A model generated the notes under the pieces. That model was not told where the DNA came from and did no database searches. It worked only from the letters and a program-made list of their open reading frames with translations. Positions 9,692-19,907 of a stretch of 54,498 nt of DNA are shown here, piece after piece (the stretch's first letter is position 1; the number at the start of each line of letters is the position of its first letter). This DNA is from Chloroflexota bacterium (GTDB lineage: Bacteria; Chloroflexota; Anaerolineae; Aggregatilineales; J027): contig JAADYW010000125.1 of NCBI GenBank assembly GCA_010092845.1, positions 1-54,498 on the forward strand, given 5' to 3'. The position numbers were made by a program, and so were the translations under genes.

Positions 9692-11602
9692 ATGAATAGC
9701 AGCCCAACACCAGAAAACGCATTACCCGTAGACGAACCAGACCTTGCAAGCAAGGAGCACGGGCACAAAGCCTTGCGCCAACCCGATCACTACTATGGGT
9801 TACGGGTATTGGTACCGATTGCGAATCCAGCAACGGCGGCACATCTGATTGATTTCGCAGCGAGCCTGGTGCATCCAGAAAAAGGCAAAATCAAGGCGCT
9901 GTTTGTGGTCCTCCCCGACTCACCCTATGAGGATGCTAAAGAAAAACTGGAACACATTACTCGGAGAGCCAAGGAACGTGGGTTACCTATCGAGTTCATT
10001 AGCGTTACAGCGATCAATGTCTCGCGCGGCGTTCTCGACGCTACGAAAGAAGAAAACGCGGACCTACTCGTACTGGGCTATCAAACCCCGCGTGAAGGCA
10101 AGGTCGTCCTCGGACCGGTTACGGAAGCGATCGCACGGGCGGTAACGGTCGACCTGGTTGTCTATCGGCACATCGAAAATGCCGAGATCAAGCGTATAAC
10201 CGTTCCCATTACCAATCTCCCCGGGACGCGCACTGCCGTCATCCATGCGATGCATCTGGCCACCGCCTATCAAGTGCCCGTGCGGGCATTGTTCGTCCGC
10301 ACAGGCCAGCCGACCACTTTCCAGGAAGACCATACCGAGCCTTTCTGGCTACGACAGGCCAGAATCTACGATATGTTGTACGAAGTTGCCGAGAACCCCA
10401 GGCTCGAAGTCGATGTCGCCCGGGCCGATGATTTCGTTTCTGGCATCGAGGCGAGTTGTGATGAAACAGAACTAATTGTCTACAGCGTCGAGCAAAACCA
10501 CAACGGCCTGGAGCGCTATCTGTTCGGCGTCACCTCGCAGAAATTGTTGCGGCTGGCCCCAGGGTCAATTGCTATGGTCAGGCGTGCTGTATATCAGGCC
10601 ACGCCCTGGCAACGATTGACAGGCTACCTATCACGCTGGACACCGCGGTTAACAATGGGGGAACGCACTGAGGTAATCCAGCAGGCCAGCGACCTGACAC
10701 GCACAACCATCAATTTCATCGTCATGATCGTCCTCTCGGCCATTCTGGCGACCGTAGGGCTATGGCAAAGTAGTGGAGCCGTGATTATCGGCGCTATGCT
10801 CGTCGCACCGCTGATGTCGCCGCTAATGGGATTTGGCGTTGGCTGGGCCATCGGCGATCTTGGCCTGATGCGCCGCTCTGGGCAGACCGTCTTCACGGGA
10901 GTCTTGCTGGTTGTCCTCACGGCGGCCATCATCGGGCTCGTATTCCCACTGCCAACACCCACTAACGAAATGCTAGCCCGTTCGCGGCCGAATCTGCTGG
11001 ATATGCTCGTTGCACTGGCATCGGGTGCAGCGGGCGCTTTTGCGCTGGCCCGGCGCGATATTCCGGCAGCGCTGGCGGGGGTGGCCATCGCTGCCGCCCT
11101 GGTGCCCCCGATATGTACAACCGGCCTGGCCGCTGCAATGGGCGATTACGAACTCATGTTGGGTGCCGGCTCTCTGTCGCTGGTCAATATTATTGGCATC
11201 AGCCTCACTGCAGCGGGAATATTCTCTGTGATGGGCGTCCACCAGCACGGCAGTATCCCGTTCCGACAGCGAGCGATCATCTCGACCACCGTGCTGTTGG
11301 TAACTGCCATCCCGCTGGGTTTCATCCTCCTGGGTGATTATCTTTATGTCAATGCTAATTATGCTGTTGAGCAGGTAATTGAAGACGAACTACCGGATGC
11401 GAGGGTAGTGAATATCGACATCGCCGGACGACGAAATCTCAATATCCAGGTGACAATCCAGACACCCAATACAGTGACGCGCCGCCAGATCACCACTGTC
11501 GAAGAAGAGCTGGAGGATCGGCTCGAGCGGGACGTCTCACTGGATGTCGTTATTCTGAGAGTCGTTCGCGCCGTGGATGATGAAGAAACCAGTCAGGATT
11601 AG
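9692..11602 (+). CDS. DUF389-type membrane protein with two N-terminal universal-stress-protein-like domains
   Basis: Two USP-like repeats (YGLRVLVPIANPATAAHLIDFA... and IKRITVPITNLPGTRTAVIHAMHLA...) then DUF389 TM segments (SSGAVIIGAMLVAPLMSPLMGFGVG). Start ATG 9692, 11 nt after the previous stop. Confidence 0.8.
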   Translation: MNSSPTPENALPVDEPDLASKEHGHKALRQPDHYYGLRVLVPIANPATAAHLIDFAASLVHPEKGKIKALFVVLPDSPYEDAKEKLEHITRRAKERGLPIEFISVTAINVSRGVLDATKEENADLLVLGYQTPREGKVVLGPVTEAIARAVTVDLVVYRHIENAEIKRITVPITNLPGTRTAVIHAMHLATAYQVPVRALFVRTGQPTTFQEDHTEPFWLRQARIYDMLYEVAENPRLEVDVARADDFVSGIEASCDETELIVYSVEQNHNGLERYLFGVTSQKLLRLAPGSIAMVRRAVYQATPWQRLTGYLSRWTPRLTMGERTEVIQQASDLTRTTINFIVMIVLSAILATVGLWQSSGAVIIGAMLVAPLMSPLMGFGVGWAIGDLGLMRRSGQTVFTGVLLVVLTAAIIGLVFPLPTPTNEMLARSRPNLLDMLVALASGAAGAFALARRDIPAALAGVAIAAALVPPICTTGLAAAMGDYELMLGAGSLSLVNIIGISLTAAGIFSVMGVHQHGSIPFRQRAIISTTVLLVTAIPLGFILLGDYLYVNANYAVEQVIEDELPDARVVNIDIAGRRNLNIQVTIQTPNTVTRRQITTVEEELEDRLERDVSLDVVILRVVRAVDDEETSQD

Positions 11603-13575
11603 TCATCAGTGGCCAGATCTATCCATACCCCGTCAGCACTATCACCGCTGGGAGTGCGCACCGGTAACCGGTCGCCTGTAGCTGGATCGTATAGACCCAC
11701 AAAGGCCCGGAGACAACTCTGCTCGTGAGAGGCAGCGCTCATATAGCGAAAATCGTGCCAGCGTTCACCAGCGGCCCACAGCGAGAAGGGGTAAACTCGC
11801 CCCAATGGCGGACCATCAGCCTGGGCAACAAGCTGGCTGTCACAGATCAGGTGAGCAAATACCGTCGCGTGCGCAGGGGGCGTTTCATCGACACGCCAGA
11901 CAAGTTCCAGGCGATAGGCTTGCATGCCGGGAAGCCGATCTTGCGTGAGTATCCCCCTCTCCAGAATGACACCGTTGCCGAAATCGCCGGCCGGTACGTC
12001 CACTGCGGGGGCGTCGAAACCCTGACGACCCGCCAGGATAACGTTCACGTCGTCGTGGCTGCGCACAACCACAGCCACTTGAGCATACTCATTGACCGTC
12101 GTGCGGTCGAGAGCGGGATGCGTCACGGCAAAGATATCATCCGAGGCGGGGATGATATCGCCGGCGCGGCGGTTATCAGCCTGGCCAGCCCCAATATAGC
12201 GATTGAGCCGTAACCAGTCACCAAGGTTGATGAAATCAGGCAAGAACGTCGCCCCTTCAGCGCCCAGCAGAAAGGTTGGATCCGCCGGCGCGAGATAGGC
12301 CGGGCCGTTCACCAGCAGGAAAGTATTAGCCTCATCGGACCAGTAGCGGCTTGCCAGGTCGCCGGTACCGGCGTAAATCCGGTTGATATCCTCATGCTGC
12401 GCCACGCGGGTAGAGACAAAAGGCATCGCCACAACAAGACTCGCCGCGATTAGCCCGCCGCCCACCGGCCAGGACCAGCGCACATCGTCCCCAAACGGCA
12501 TCGACGCAAGTCCTCCTAACAACCAGGCAATCCCCACCGCCGCGAGATAGTGCAAGCGCGGACTCCCCAGCAAGTAGTTGACGTCGAGCAACGTCCAGGA
12601 GGGCAGCATTACCAGCGGAATCCACAGCAAACCGAACAGCCCAAGCCAGAGCGGCGACTGCATCACCGCACGGTGGCAATGCCCCCAGAAGAACCAGGCC
12701 ACCAATAGCATCGCCACAGCTCCTCCGGAGACCCAGGCGAGGGATGTACCCTCATCGGGATCGATCCAAGCTCGAAGGGCTGCCGCGAGTGGAAAAGAGA
12801 CAGCTTGGAAAGTCTGTGCCAGTTTGGCGTCGAAGGCAGCCAATTGCAAACCCGATGCCTCGTTGCCTTTAGGAATCAGTAGCCACACCAACCCATACAG
12901 TCCGGCGAAAACTATAACCGGCCCGACTGCCACCAATAGCCGACGCCGGGGTATTCCTCGCCAATTACGTGAGCGTTGACGCAGATCGATGAGTAACATC
13001 CCACCGATCAAGAATGGCGCCAGGACACCATTCTCATGGCTGAAGACGCCCCAGAAGACAAGGATCCAGCCACCGATCAGATAGCAGACCCAGTTGTTTT
13101 CCAGCCAGAGCAATAACAACCAGCCACCAGCCAGTACACCAAAGACCATCCATAGGTGGAAATGGGCTGCTGTGGGGATCACTGCCTGGTAGCTGAAAGG
13201 AAATGCCACAAAAAGCAACCCGGCCCATACCCCTGCCCGCGCCAATCCGGACAATCGGGCCGCAAACCAGCCGACGAGCAACGAGTTGGCCACGTGCAGC
13301 AACACAGACAGCGCGTGGAGCGCCGTCGGATTGTGGTAACCATAGATTTGATGGAGAAGATCCCAGATAGTGAATGTTGCAGGGCGATAGAAGGGGAACC
13401 CTGCCGAGCTGGTCCAATAGCCCAGGCCCTGCTGGCTATCGAGCCATTGCATATGGGGCACATCATCCCAAAACAGAAGTAGATTCAGGGTTGGCCCATA
13501 GAGCCCCATCCCAAGGAGTGTAATTGCCAGGCTACCCAGCCACCAGACCGAGCCACGCCACGGATTTGAGGGCAC
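11599..13575 (-). CDS. Polytopic membrane protein, GT-C glycosyltransferase/mannosyltransferase-like
   Basis: Many TM helices; N-terminal loop FWDDVPHMQWLDSQQGLGYW resembles the GT-C first acidic loop; soluble C-terminus. Confidence 0.6.
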   Translation of the reverse strand: MPSNPWRGSVWWLGSLAITLLGMGLYGPTLNLLLFWDDVPHMQWLDSQQGLGYWTSSAGFPFYRPATFTIWDLLHQIYGYHNPTALHALSVLLHVANSLLVGWFAARLSGLARAGVWAGLLFVAFPFSYQAVIPTAAHFHLWMVFGVLAGGWLLLLWLENNWVCYLIGGWILVFWGVFSHENGVLAPFLIGGMLLIDLRQRSRNWRGIPRRRLLVAVGPVIVFAGLYGLVWLLIPKGNEASGLQLAAFDAKLAQTFQAVSFPLAAALRAWIDPDEGTSLAWVSGGAVAMLLVAWFFWGHCHRAVMQSPLWLGLFGLLWIPLVMLPSWTLLDVNYLLGSPRLHYLAAVGIAWLLGGLASMPFGDDVRWSWPVGGGLIAASLVVAMPFVSTRVAQHEDINRIYAGTGDLASRYWSDEANTFLLVNGPAYLAPADPTFLLGAEGATFLPDFINLGDWLRLNRYIGAGQADNRRAGDIIPASDDIFAVTHPALDRTTVNEYAQVAVVVRSHDDVNVILAGRQGFDAPAVDVPAGDFGNGVILERGILTQDRLPGMQAYRLELVWRVDETPPAHATVFAHLICDSQLVAQADGPPLGRVYPFSLWAAGERWHDFRYMSAASHEQSCLRAFVGLYDPATGDRLPVRTPSGDSADGVWIDLATDD

Positions 13576-13576
13576 G

Positions 13577-16057
13577 TTATTCTTCTACACCATAAAGATG
13601 ACGGTAGACATCATATTGCTGGTAAATGCGAATAACATAACGCTCAGTCTCGTCGAAGGCAATAGTCTGAACGAACCGGTCAAGATCAGCCCCGGAAGAG
13701 TCCAACCAGTTGCGCGCATTGGAGGGGCCGCCGTTATAGCCGGCCAGCGCAGCATAGGGTACACCATCGACGAAATCCAATACCCAGCGAAGATAATACG
13801 TCCCGAAGCGGATGTTGATATATGGCCGATAGATATCACTGTTCTGGTAGTCCGGCCACTCGAGTTGTGTCGCGACCCACTGGCCTGTGTCTGGGATGAT
13901 TTGCATCAACCCCTGGGCAGCGGCAAAACTCGTCGCGAAGCTCTGGAACAGACTTTCTTGACGGATCAAGCTGAAGACCAAAAGAGGATCGAGTTCGTAG
14001 GTCTCTACATTCGGCAGAACCAGATCCGCATAGTGGATGGGGTAGCGAAGTCGCGCAATGTAGCTCGGCGCATCATAGGTAGATACCCCGGACATAATGA
14101 TCAAGGCGGCTGCAGCCTCGATCGAGGTGCGGTAGTTCCCGATCTCAGCATAGTAATGGGCGAGCTGATATGTCGCCAGTGGATCGTCGCTATACTCCTG
14201 ACGCAGCGTCTCGAACTCCTGGCGCGCTTCATCATAAGCCGCCAAGGCCCACAATTCGCGCCCCCGGACCATGTGAGGATCATTCTCCAGCGTATCGCTA
14301 AGAGGATAGAGAGGCCCCTCTTGCTGGATCCCAAAAGTGGAGCGTAGCCATTGTTCGGACTCCGCCAGTGCCGTCCCCTCATCGAAGTCGAACTGGTAGG
14401 CAGAGGGCGGCGTAAACGGTTCTTCACCACTCAGCAGATCACGGGCACGCAGGCTATAATACCCGCCAGGATCAGCGTCAGCCGCGCCCTCAAGCATCTG
14501 CTGGGACAACTCCGTCTGCCCCTGTTCAGCGTACAGACGCCCCAACCAGAGCAGGGCCAACGCGCGGTTTTCGCCGTCGCTGGTGTTGGCGAGCTGAGTA
14601 TAGAAATTGGTTGCCCGCTCGATCTGGCCCAGGTTAATGGCCAACGACACCGCGTCCAGCAGGCCTTCCTGAGCCCACGCGTTGCCAGGATAGTTGCTCC
14701 CCAGGATATCATAGGTGGCCATCGCTTGTTCGTAATTGCCGAGCTCATTCTCGTAGAGATAAGCGACCCGCCAGAGCGCTTCAGGGGCCTGGGGCAATTC
14801 TGGACGTTCGTCCGCAAGAGCGCTGTAGCGATTGATGGCAGATGGCGTATCACCTGACCAATAGAGCGTTCTACCCTGATCGAGCCAGGCCTCGCCAAAG
14901 AGCGGATCCTGCGGATACTGGTCCATTAAACCCTGAAAGGTGGTGTAGGCGGCTTCGTAGTTGCCCAATTCACGATAGGTGCGGCCCAGCATCAGCATTG
15001 CTTGAGCAGGAAGGGTGGTGACTTCAGTGCTATACGTATTGAGAGCGGTTATCGCATCACCATAATCCTCGTTGGCGAAGCTAATACGTGCCCGCAGCCA
15101 GTTATCAACAGGTCTCCCCGCATTCAATAGGGTCCTCATAGCTTGGTAGGCACCAACCGTCTCAGGATAGAGTTGAATCATCGCCTGCAGGCGGGCATAC
15201 CCAACATCCGGCTGGCCCCCGGCAATTTCGGCCATGCCAGCTTGATACTCGATGCTGGCACGATAGGGGGCATTCTCCGCGACCGACAGGATCGCATCGT
15301 ATTGCTCAACCGCCAAGTCATAGCGGCCCTGGTTGCTATAGCTGGCGGCAATCCGCTCTCGCAAGGCCAACAGTGGCACGATTGAGCGAGTTGCGTTCGT
15401 TGCCGCCACATAATTCTCCAATGCCAGATCCGGATTGCCCAGCGCCAGATAGGCATCACCGATTCGCTCGTAGACATAACTATCAATCACGCCCGGCCGC
15501 AATTCTAGATAGGCCTCAAAGTCAGCGATAGCAGCCTGCCAATTAAACAAGCCCAAATACGCATCACCGCGCAAGAAATGAGCGCGAACCACACGTGGGT
15601 CAGTTGGATAACGATCAATGAATTGACTCAGGGCTTGAACGGCTTGCTGGAATAACCCCTCGCGCAGGGCCGCCTGGCCCAGACCATAGTAAGCAGCGGC
15701 ATGTAGCTGAACATCTTCATCCGTCTGAGACAGAACGCACTCGTACAACGCAACTGCCAGCGTATAATTGCCGTTGAAGAGGGCGCGGTCGGCCGCACTG
15801 ATGCCATCCTGAGGTGGGAGGGTCGGCGTCGGAAGTGGGGCCGGGGTGTGTGTCAGCTCCGGTGTCGCGGTTATCCGGATTTCACCGCCGGCATCGGGTG
15901 ATGGTAATACTGCCTCGGGCGGGGTGGCAGTAACAACGATTGGTTCTGGCGTCGCGCCAAGGTCGCAACCAACCGATACCAGTAGAATCAGGGTCACAGC
16001 GAAATACAGCCAGTGTCGTAGGAAGTGTCGCAAGTACATAACCATGATTATGGACAT
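13577..16057 (-). CDS. TPR-repeat lytic transglycosylase (SLT domain), probable lipoprotein
   Basis: N-terminal hydrophobic segment LILLVSVGCDLG, multiple TPRs, C-terminal SLT domain (LVFSLIRQESLFQSFATSFAAAQGLMQIIPDTGQWVA...LAGYNGGPSNARNW). Confidence 0.88.
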   Translation of the reverse strand: MSIIMVMYLRHFLRHWLYFAVTLILLVSVGCDLGATPEPIVVTATPPEAVLPSPDAGGEIRITATPELTHTPAPLPTPTLPPQDGISAADRALFNGNYTLAVALYECVLSQTDEDVQLHAAAYYGLGQAALREGLFQQAVQALSQFIDRYPTDPRVVRAHFLRGDAYLGLFNWQAAIADFEAYLELRPGVIDSYVYERIGDAYLALGNPDLALENYVAATNATRSIVPLLALRERIAASYSNQGRYDLAVEQYDAILSVAENAPYRASIEYQAGMAEIAGGQPDVGYARLQAMIQLYPETVGAYQAMRTLLNAGRPVDNWLRARISFANEDYGDAITALNTYSTEVTTLPAQAMLMLGRTYRELGNYEAAYTTFQGLMDQYPQDPLFGEAWLDQGRTLYWSGDTPSAINRYSALADERPELPQAPEALWRVAYLYENELGNYEQAMATYDILGSNYPGNAWAQEGLLDAVSLAINLGQIERATNFYTQLANTSDGENRALALLWLGRLYAEQGQTELSQQMLEGAADADPGGYYSLRARDLLSGEEPFTPPSAYQFDFDEGTALAESEQWLRSTFGIQQEGPLYPLSDTLENDPHMVRGRELWALAAYDEARQEFETLRQEYSDDPLATYQLAHYYAEIGNYRTSIEAAAALIIMSGVSTYDAPSYIARLRYPIHYADLVLPNVETYELDPLLVFSLIRQESLFQSFATSFAAAQGLMQIIPDTGQWVATQLEWPDYQNSDIYRPYINIRFGTYYLRWVLDFVDGVPYAALAGYNGGPSNARNWLDSSGADLDRFVQTIAFDETERYVIRIYQQYDVYRHLYGVEE

Positions 16058-16101
16058 ACCCTACTCAATGGTCAACCGTCGTTTGGCCCCCGGCAGCAAA
16101 A

Positions 16102-16131
16102 CACCCACATGCTAATCATCACATGTGGGTG
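16102..16131 (-). terminator. Intergenic hairpin, probable terminator of the minus-strand cytochrome operon
   Basis: 10-bp stem CACCCACATG/CATGTGGGTG; minus-strand reading is followed by TTTT. Confidence 0.6.
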
Positions 16132-16175
16132 CTGTCCTTTTTCGAAGCCCTATTGGAGAAATTGACTCCTGAAGA

Positions 16176-17294
16176 TCACTCCTCCACAGGATATTCGGGT
16201 TGGCGCCAACGACGGTACAGCAGGAAGACGACGCCAATAATCACACCTAACGCCAATCCGAAGACGATGCTCTGGACCAGACGCACTTCAGCCGTATTCG
16301 CCGCCTCTTCACGCTGTTCCTCAATTTCCGCCTCGAGTGTCTCGATACGTTCGCGCGACTGAATGAAAGGATGTTCATCAAGGTCCCGCCCGCCAGTCTC
16401 ATCCGTCGCCAGGACAATATCCTGCGTGGAATGGCAATCGACACAGGCACTGGTCTCAACTTGCCCGTCATGTCCCGATGCTTGTAAATCACTCGTCAGG
16501 ATATGCATGGCGCGGTCCGTGCTGCGGTGCCAGTGACAGCTATCGCAGGACTCATCAACGTGTGAAATATGCACAAAGTCATCACGGTCCTGGTCATGGC
16601 AATTCAGGCACAGTGCATCCGCGGTTTCGAAGCGAAGTTCCCCTTGATGCGGGAGATGGCAGGTATTGCAACCGAGTTGTTGCTCGCCATGAGCGCTCCG
16701 GCGCCATTCATCCACCGTCGTTTGATGGCAATCCGCACAGAGTGTTACGTCTACCGTTAGCGCAGCGGGGTCACCCTCAATCGCCTCTACTTCGGGACCA
16801 TGACATTCTAGACAGACAGTACCTTCAAGCGCTTCGCTCTCGCCAAAATCTTCGAACTGTAACTCAACGTTAAACTGCTCGACCTCGCCCTCATGGCAAT
16901 TCAGGCATGTACCCACATAACCATGGACATATTCCTCGTAGGTCTCAATGGCGAGATTCTGATGCGGGAAGTTGTTGCCGTGGCAATCGACACAGCCGAC
17001 GCCAATCTCCAGATCGTGGGATGCGTGGATGAAGTTCTTCTGAGTCTCATCAGAAATCTGGAGATCGAGCACGGTTCCATCAGGAAGGGACAAATCCTCA
17101 TCGATATTGTCATGACATACGAGGCAATAGCTATTGTCACCCACAGGCTCAGGTTCAGGATCTTCGTCGCTGCCGTCACCCCCATCCTGAGCCTGCACGG
17201 TAGGTAGAGAGACCGGCATCGCAAGAGCCCCCGCCAGGGCCAGCCCTAGCCCCAGGCAGAGGATAAGGATAGCACGGCGTCGTCGTTTATTCAT
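16176..17294 (-). CDS. Membrane-anchored multiheme c-type cytochrome (9 CXXCH)
   Basis: Signal peptide; CLVCH, CVDCH, CLNCH, CLECH, CADCH, CNTCH, CLNCH, CDSCH, CVDCH; C-terminal TM LVQSIVFGLALGVIIGVVFLLYRRW. ATG 17294 overlaps the upstream stop (ATGAATAA). Confidence 0.92.
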   Translation of the reverse strand: MNKRRRRAILILCLGLGLALAGALAMPVSLPTVQAQDGGDGSDEDPEPEPVGDNSYCLVCHDNIDEDLSLPDGTVLDLQISDETQKNFIHASHDLEIGVGCVDCHGNNFPHQNLAIETYEEYVHGYVGTCLNCHEGEVEQFNVELQFEDFGESEALEGTVCLECHGPEVEAIEGDPAALTVDVTLCADCHQTTVDEWRRSAHGEQQLGCNTCHLPHQGELRFETADALCLNCHDQDRDDFVHISHVDESCDSCHWHRSTDRAMHILTSDLQASGHDGQVETSACVDCHSTQDIVLATDETGGRDLDEHPFIQSRERIETLEAEIEEQREEAANTAEVRLVQSIVFGLALGVIIGVVFLLYRRWRQPEYPVEE

Positions 17295-18912
17295 CCGATA
17301 CCTCTTCACTTTCATTGGGAAGAATACCTAATTCAGCCTCAATCGCATCCAGTAAGGCGTCGATATAGGCATAGTTGTGAACACCCAAGCTATCATCGCC
17401 CTCGACGACTGCCAGGGCTGTGAGCACCCAGGCGGGCGCATCATCCTCAATAGCTGCACGGGCAGCTTCAATACGTGCTTGTGTACTCGCCTGGGTATCG
17501 TCGATGAAGGCTTGCATGGCGGCCGCATCTGCCTGCTCAACATGGCAGCTGGTGCAGCTATCTTCCAGGCGTTCAATACCACTAGCATCACCGGGGAGCA
17601 CCGGCAGGAACGTATGTGTTGGGCGCGTCTCGTAAGTTCCCACCGGCACTGACGACATATGACACGTCAGACAATCAGGGCCGTCCTCGGCCTCAAAATG
17701 CGCGGATGGGATCCCCTCAACTTCTTCAACCAGGGTCTCACCTTCATATAGCTCCCGCACAGGGTAGTGCACGAACTCATCGCTGACGGCTTGATGGCAA
17801 CTGACGCACATATCATAGGGCGCCTGGTCCAACATATAGTCAGTCTCTGCTGGGTCTGCATGGGGATTGTGGCAGGTCGTGCAGGTCACACCGTATTGCG
17901 CCGTATCTACCGATACCGGTTCCGGCGGATCGCCCTCACGGTCACCATCTTCGTGGGCGGCAATCAAGGCCTGGTTACGCTGGTAGTCAGCGCTATGGCA
18001 CTGCAAACAGCTCTCATTCGCCGCATCAGGATTGTCCTGGATACTGGTCAATGCCGTTGCGTGGCCAGAAATAAACCATTCGTTGTATTGCATGTTGGGC
18101 ATGGCGGCATGCCCGGTCGGCCACCAATGTGACTCATCCGGTGGCAGGTAGATACTGAAGACGTCTTCAGCCAACAGATCGTCACCGGGTAGATAATCTA
18201 CGGGGAAGGGATGGTTGTCGTCTGGCTCGACGCCACGATTGTGGCATTGCCCGCAGATCTGGGGATCGGTGCCACTATTAATCGTGGTCCGCAACTCCTC
18301 AAGCTCCCGATCACTGGGGCTATCGCCAGCCTCTTCCGCGACCTCGGCATGAACACTACCCGGGCCGTGGCAGGATTCGCACGAAACGCCAGCATCTTCC
18401 CAGCGCCCACGTCGCACATTTAGCCCAACGGTGTGGCAACCAGCACAATTCTGAACGAAATCATAAGCTGGCGCTGGCCACTCGTCGGCAGGTGTGAAGG
18501 CGATCCATTCTGCGTCTTGCGTGCTCCATTTGGCCGGTAAGACCATGTATTCGTTGCGGTCTACCTCAATCGCATAGGCTTGCAATCGGCGCCCAGACCC
18601 AATCGCGAGGACCACATCCTCGGCCGTGACCGGCCGGGCTTCGTCCTCGCCTGGCAGCACCAGTGTGAGCAGATCACCGCCTTGCTCAAAATCTGCCAGG
18701 ATCGGGTCCTTATCGCGCTCGACCTCTTGAAGAGCTAGTGCATGGGCGGTATCAGCGTGCGCACGCGCAGTATCAGCGTGGCACCCACTGCACTCACGCG
18801 TCCCGACAAACTCTGCTTCTTCGTCATCATCTTGGGCATGAATGAGGCTACTGATAAGAAGAAGACCCAAACAAAAAAAAACCAGGCTTGCCACGCGCAA
18901 ATATTTTCGCAT
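17287..18912 (-). CDS. Secreted multiheme c-type cytochrome (9 CXXCH), cytochrome c554-like
   Basis: Signal peptide MRKYLRVASLVFFCLGLLLISSLIHAQ; CSGCH, CAGCH, CESCH, CGQCH, CLQCH, CTTCH, CVSCH, CLTCH, CTSCH. ATG at 18912 preferred over GTG at 18921. Confidence 0.92.
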   Translation of the reverse strand: MRKYLRVASLVFFCLGLLLISSLIHAQDDDEEAEFVGTRECSGCHADTARAHADTAHALALQEVERDKDPILADFEQGGDLLTLVLPGEDEARPVTAEDVVLAIGSGRRLQAYAIEVDRNEYMVLPAKWSTQDAEWIAFTPADEWPAPAYDFVQNCAGCHTVGLNVRRGRWEDAGVSCESCHGPGSVHAEVAEEAGDSPSDRELEELRTTINSGTDPQICGQCHNRGVEPDDNHPFPVDYLPGDDLLAEDVFSIYLPPDESHWWPTGHAAMPNMQYNEWFISGHATALTSIQDNPDAANESCLQCHSADYQRNQALIAAHEDGDREGDPPEPVSVDTAQYGVTCTTCHNPHADPAETDYMLDQAPYDMCVSCHQAVSDEFVHYPVRELYEGETLVEEVEGIPSAHFEAEDGPDCLTCHMSSVPVGTYETRPTHTFLPVLPGDASGIERLEDSCTSCHVEQADAAAMQAFIDDTQASTQARIEAARAAIEDDAPAWVLTALAVVEGDDSLGVHNYAYIDALLDAIEAELGILPNESEEVSDE

Positions 18913-18983
18913 TGAAGCCACACTCTTTCATTCATCAAACATGTATAACTATAGCAATAGTAGAAAATCCTCCCCAGCTCTGA

Positions 18984-19001
18984 AAGTGACGTTTGTCACT
19001 T
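18984..19001. promoter_or_regulatory. CRP/FNR-superfamily-like operator in the divergent cytochrome promoter region
   Basis: AAGTGAC-GTTT-GTCACTT, perfect 7-bp inverted repeat with core GTGA-N6-TCAC, between two divergent cytochrome transcription units. Confidence 0.5.
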
Positions 19002-19080
19002 GCTCATATCACAATGCAACATGTATGCTTGTAGACGTATATAGGGAAATCGAGGGGACGACGGTATCTACCGACATCAC

Positions 19081-19771
19081 ATGCATCCGCGTCGCTGCTT
19101 TGGTTGGCTATGTATTGCTGGCGGTTTGTTGCTGGTACTGGGTATGCTGCTGCTTGTCAGGAGCAACGGGCCCGAAACGCAACCAACTGCCTTAGCACAT
19201 GCTGAACCAAGCTCGCCTGGTCAGGTTACAATTGATCCATTGGCTTCAGACACCCCATGTCTCGAATGCCATTCGGTCAATCGTAGCCAGGTGTTGCCTG
19301 TAGTACCAGAGACCTCGCACCCCGATCACGACCTGATATCCCGTACTGAAGCTCAGTTTTCTAGAGTCGGACAACACCTGCTGCAACAGGACCACCTTCT
19401 GGACCGGCGGTACCGTGCACCTATGCACGCGTTTTGGCAAGTTCACCTCCAAGGGTTACCGTCTGATGCGTCTACAGCGTCCAGCGCCCTGGCACGCCTC
19501 GTACGCATCGAGCAGCAGATTTATCGCATCGACTATGAAATACAGTCGGGCCGACTGGACAGGTCGTATAACAACAAGGCGATGGCCGTGCGGGCTGCAT
19601 TGCAGACAACACAGCGGTTCACGCCTGTACACCATCAGACTGATAGGGTTGTTATCACCACCGGTCAAATCCGGCCTGCCGACCAATGGTCTGATGTGAA
19701 GCCTGCACAATCCGGCAGTCGATCTTGCGTACCCCGTGGTCCTCCGACAACGGGGTGGACATGTCGAATAG
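19081..19771 (+). CDS. Signal-anchored monoheme cytochrome-like protein; possible frameshift near 19700
   Basis: N-terminal TM (CFGWLCIAGGLLLVLGMLLLV) and one CLECH motif. Listed frame continues to 19890 with poor-looking sequence; an alternative frame from about 19700 gives SLHNPAVDLAYPVVLRQRGGHVE* ending at 19771. Confidence 0.5.
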
Positions 19772-19907
19772 TGCAACCAGGAGATTGGTCATCTGTTGCT
19801 GTCTACAGGTGGTCGTCTCCTTTTTGTTTTTCACGTTTGGGGGCTCCCGGCCAGCTCGCAGGAATGGCTGGGACTGTAGATGTTTCTTGAAAGGAGAACC
19901 TCTACCA

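Noticed and set aside
13598-14347. 249-aa plus-strand ORF
   Set aside because: Antisense shadow of the SLT domain of the lytic transglycosylase.
16123-16362. Plus-strand ORF opposite the 9-heme anchored cytochrome
   Set aside because: Antisense to the well-supported C-terminal TM region; begins inside a terminator hairpin.
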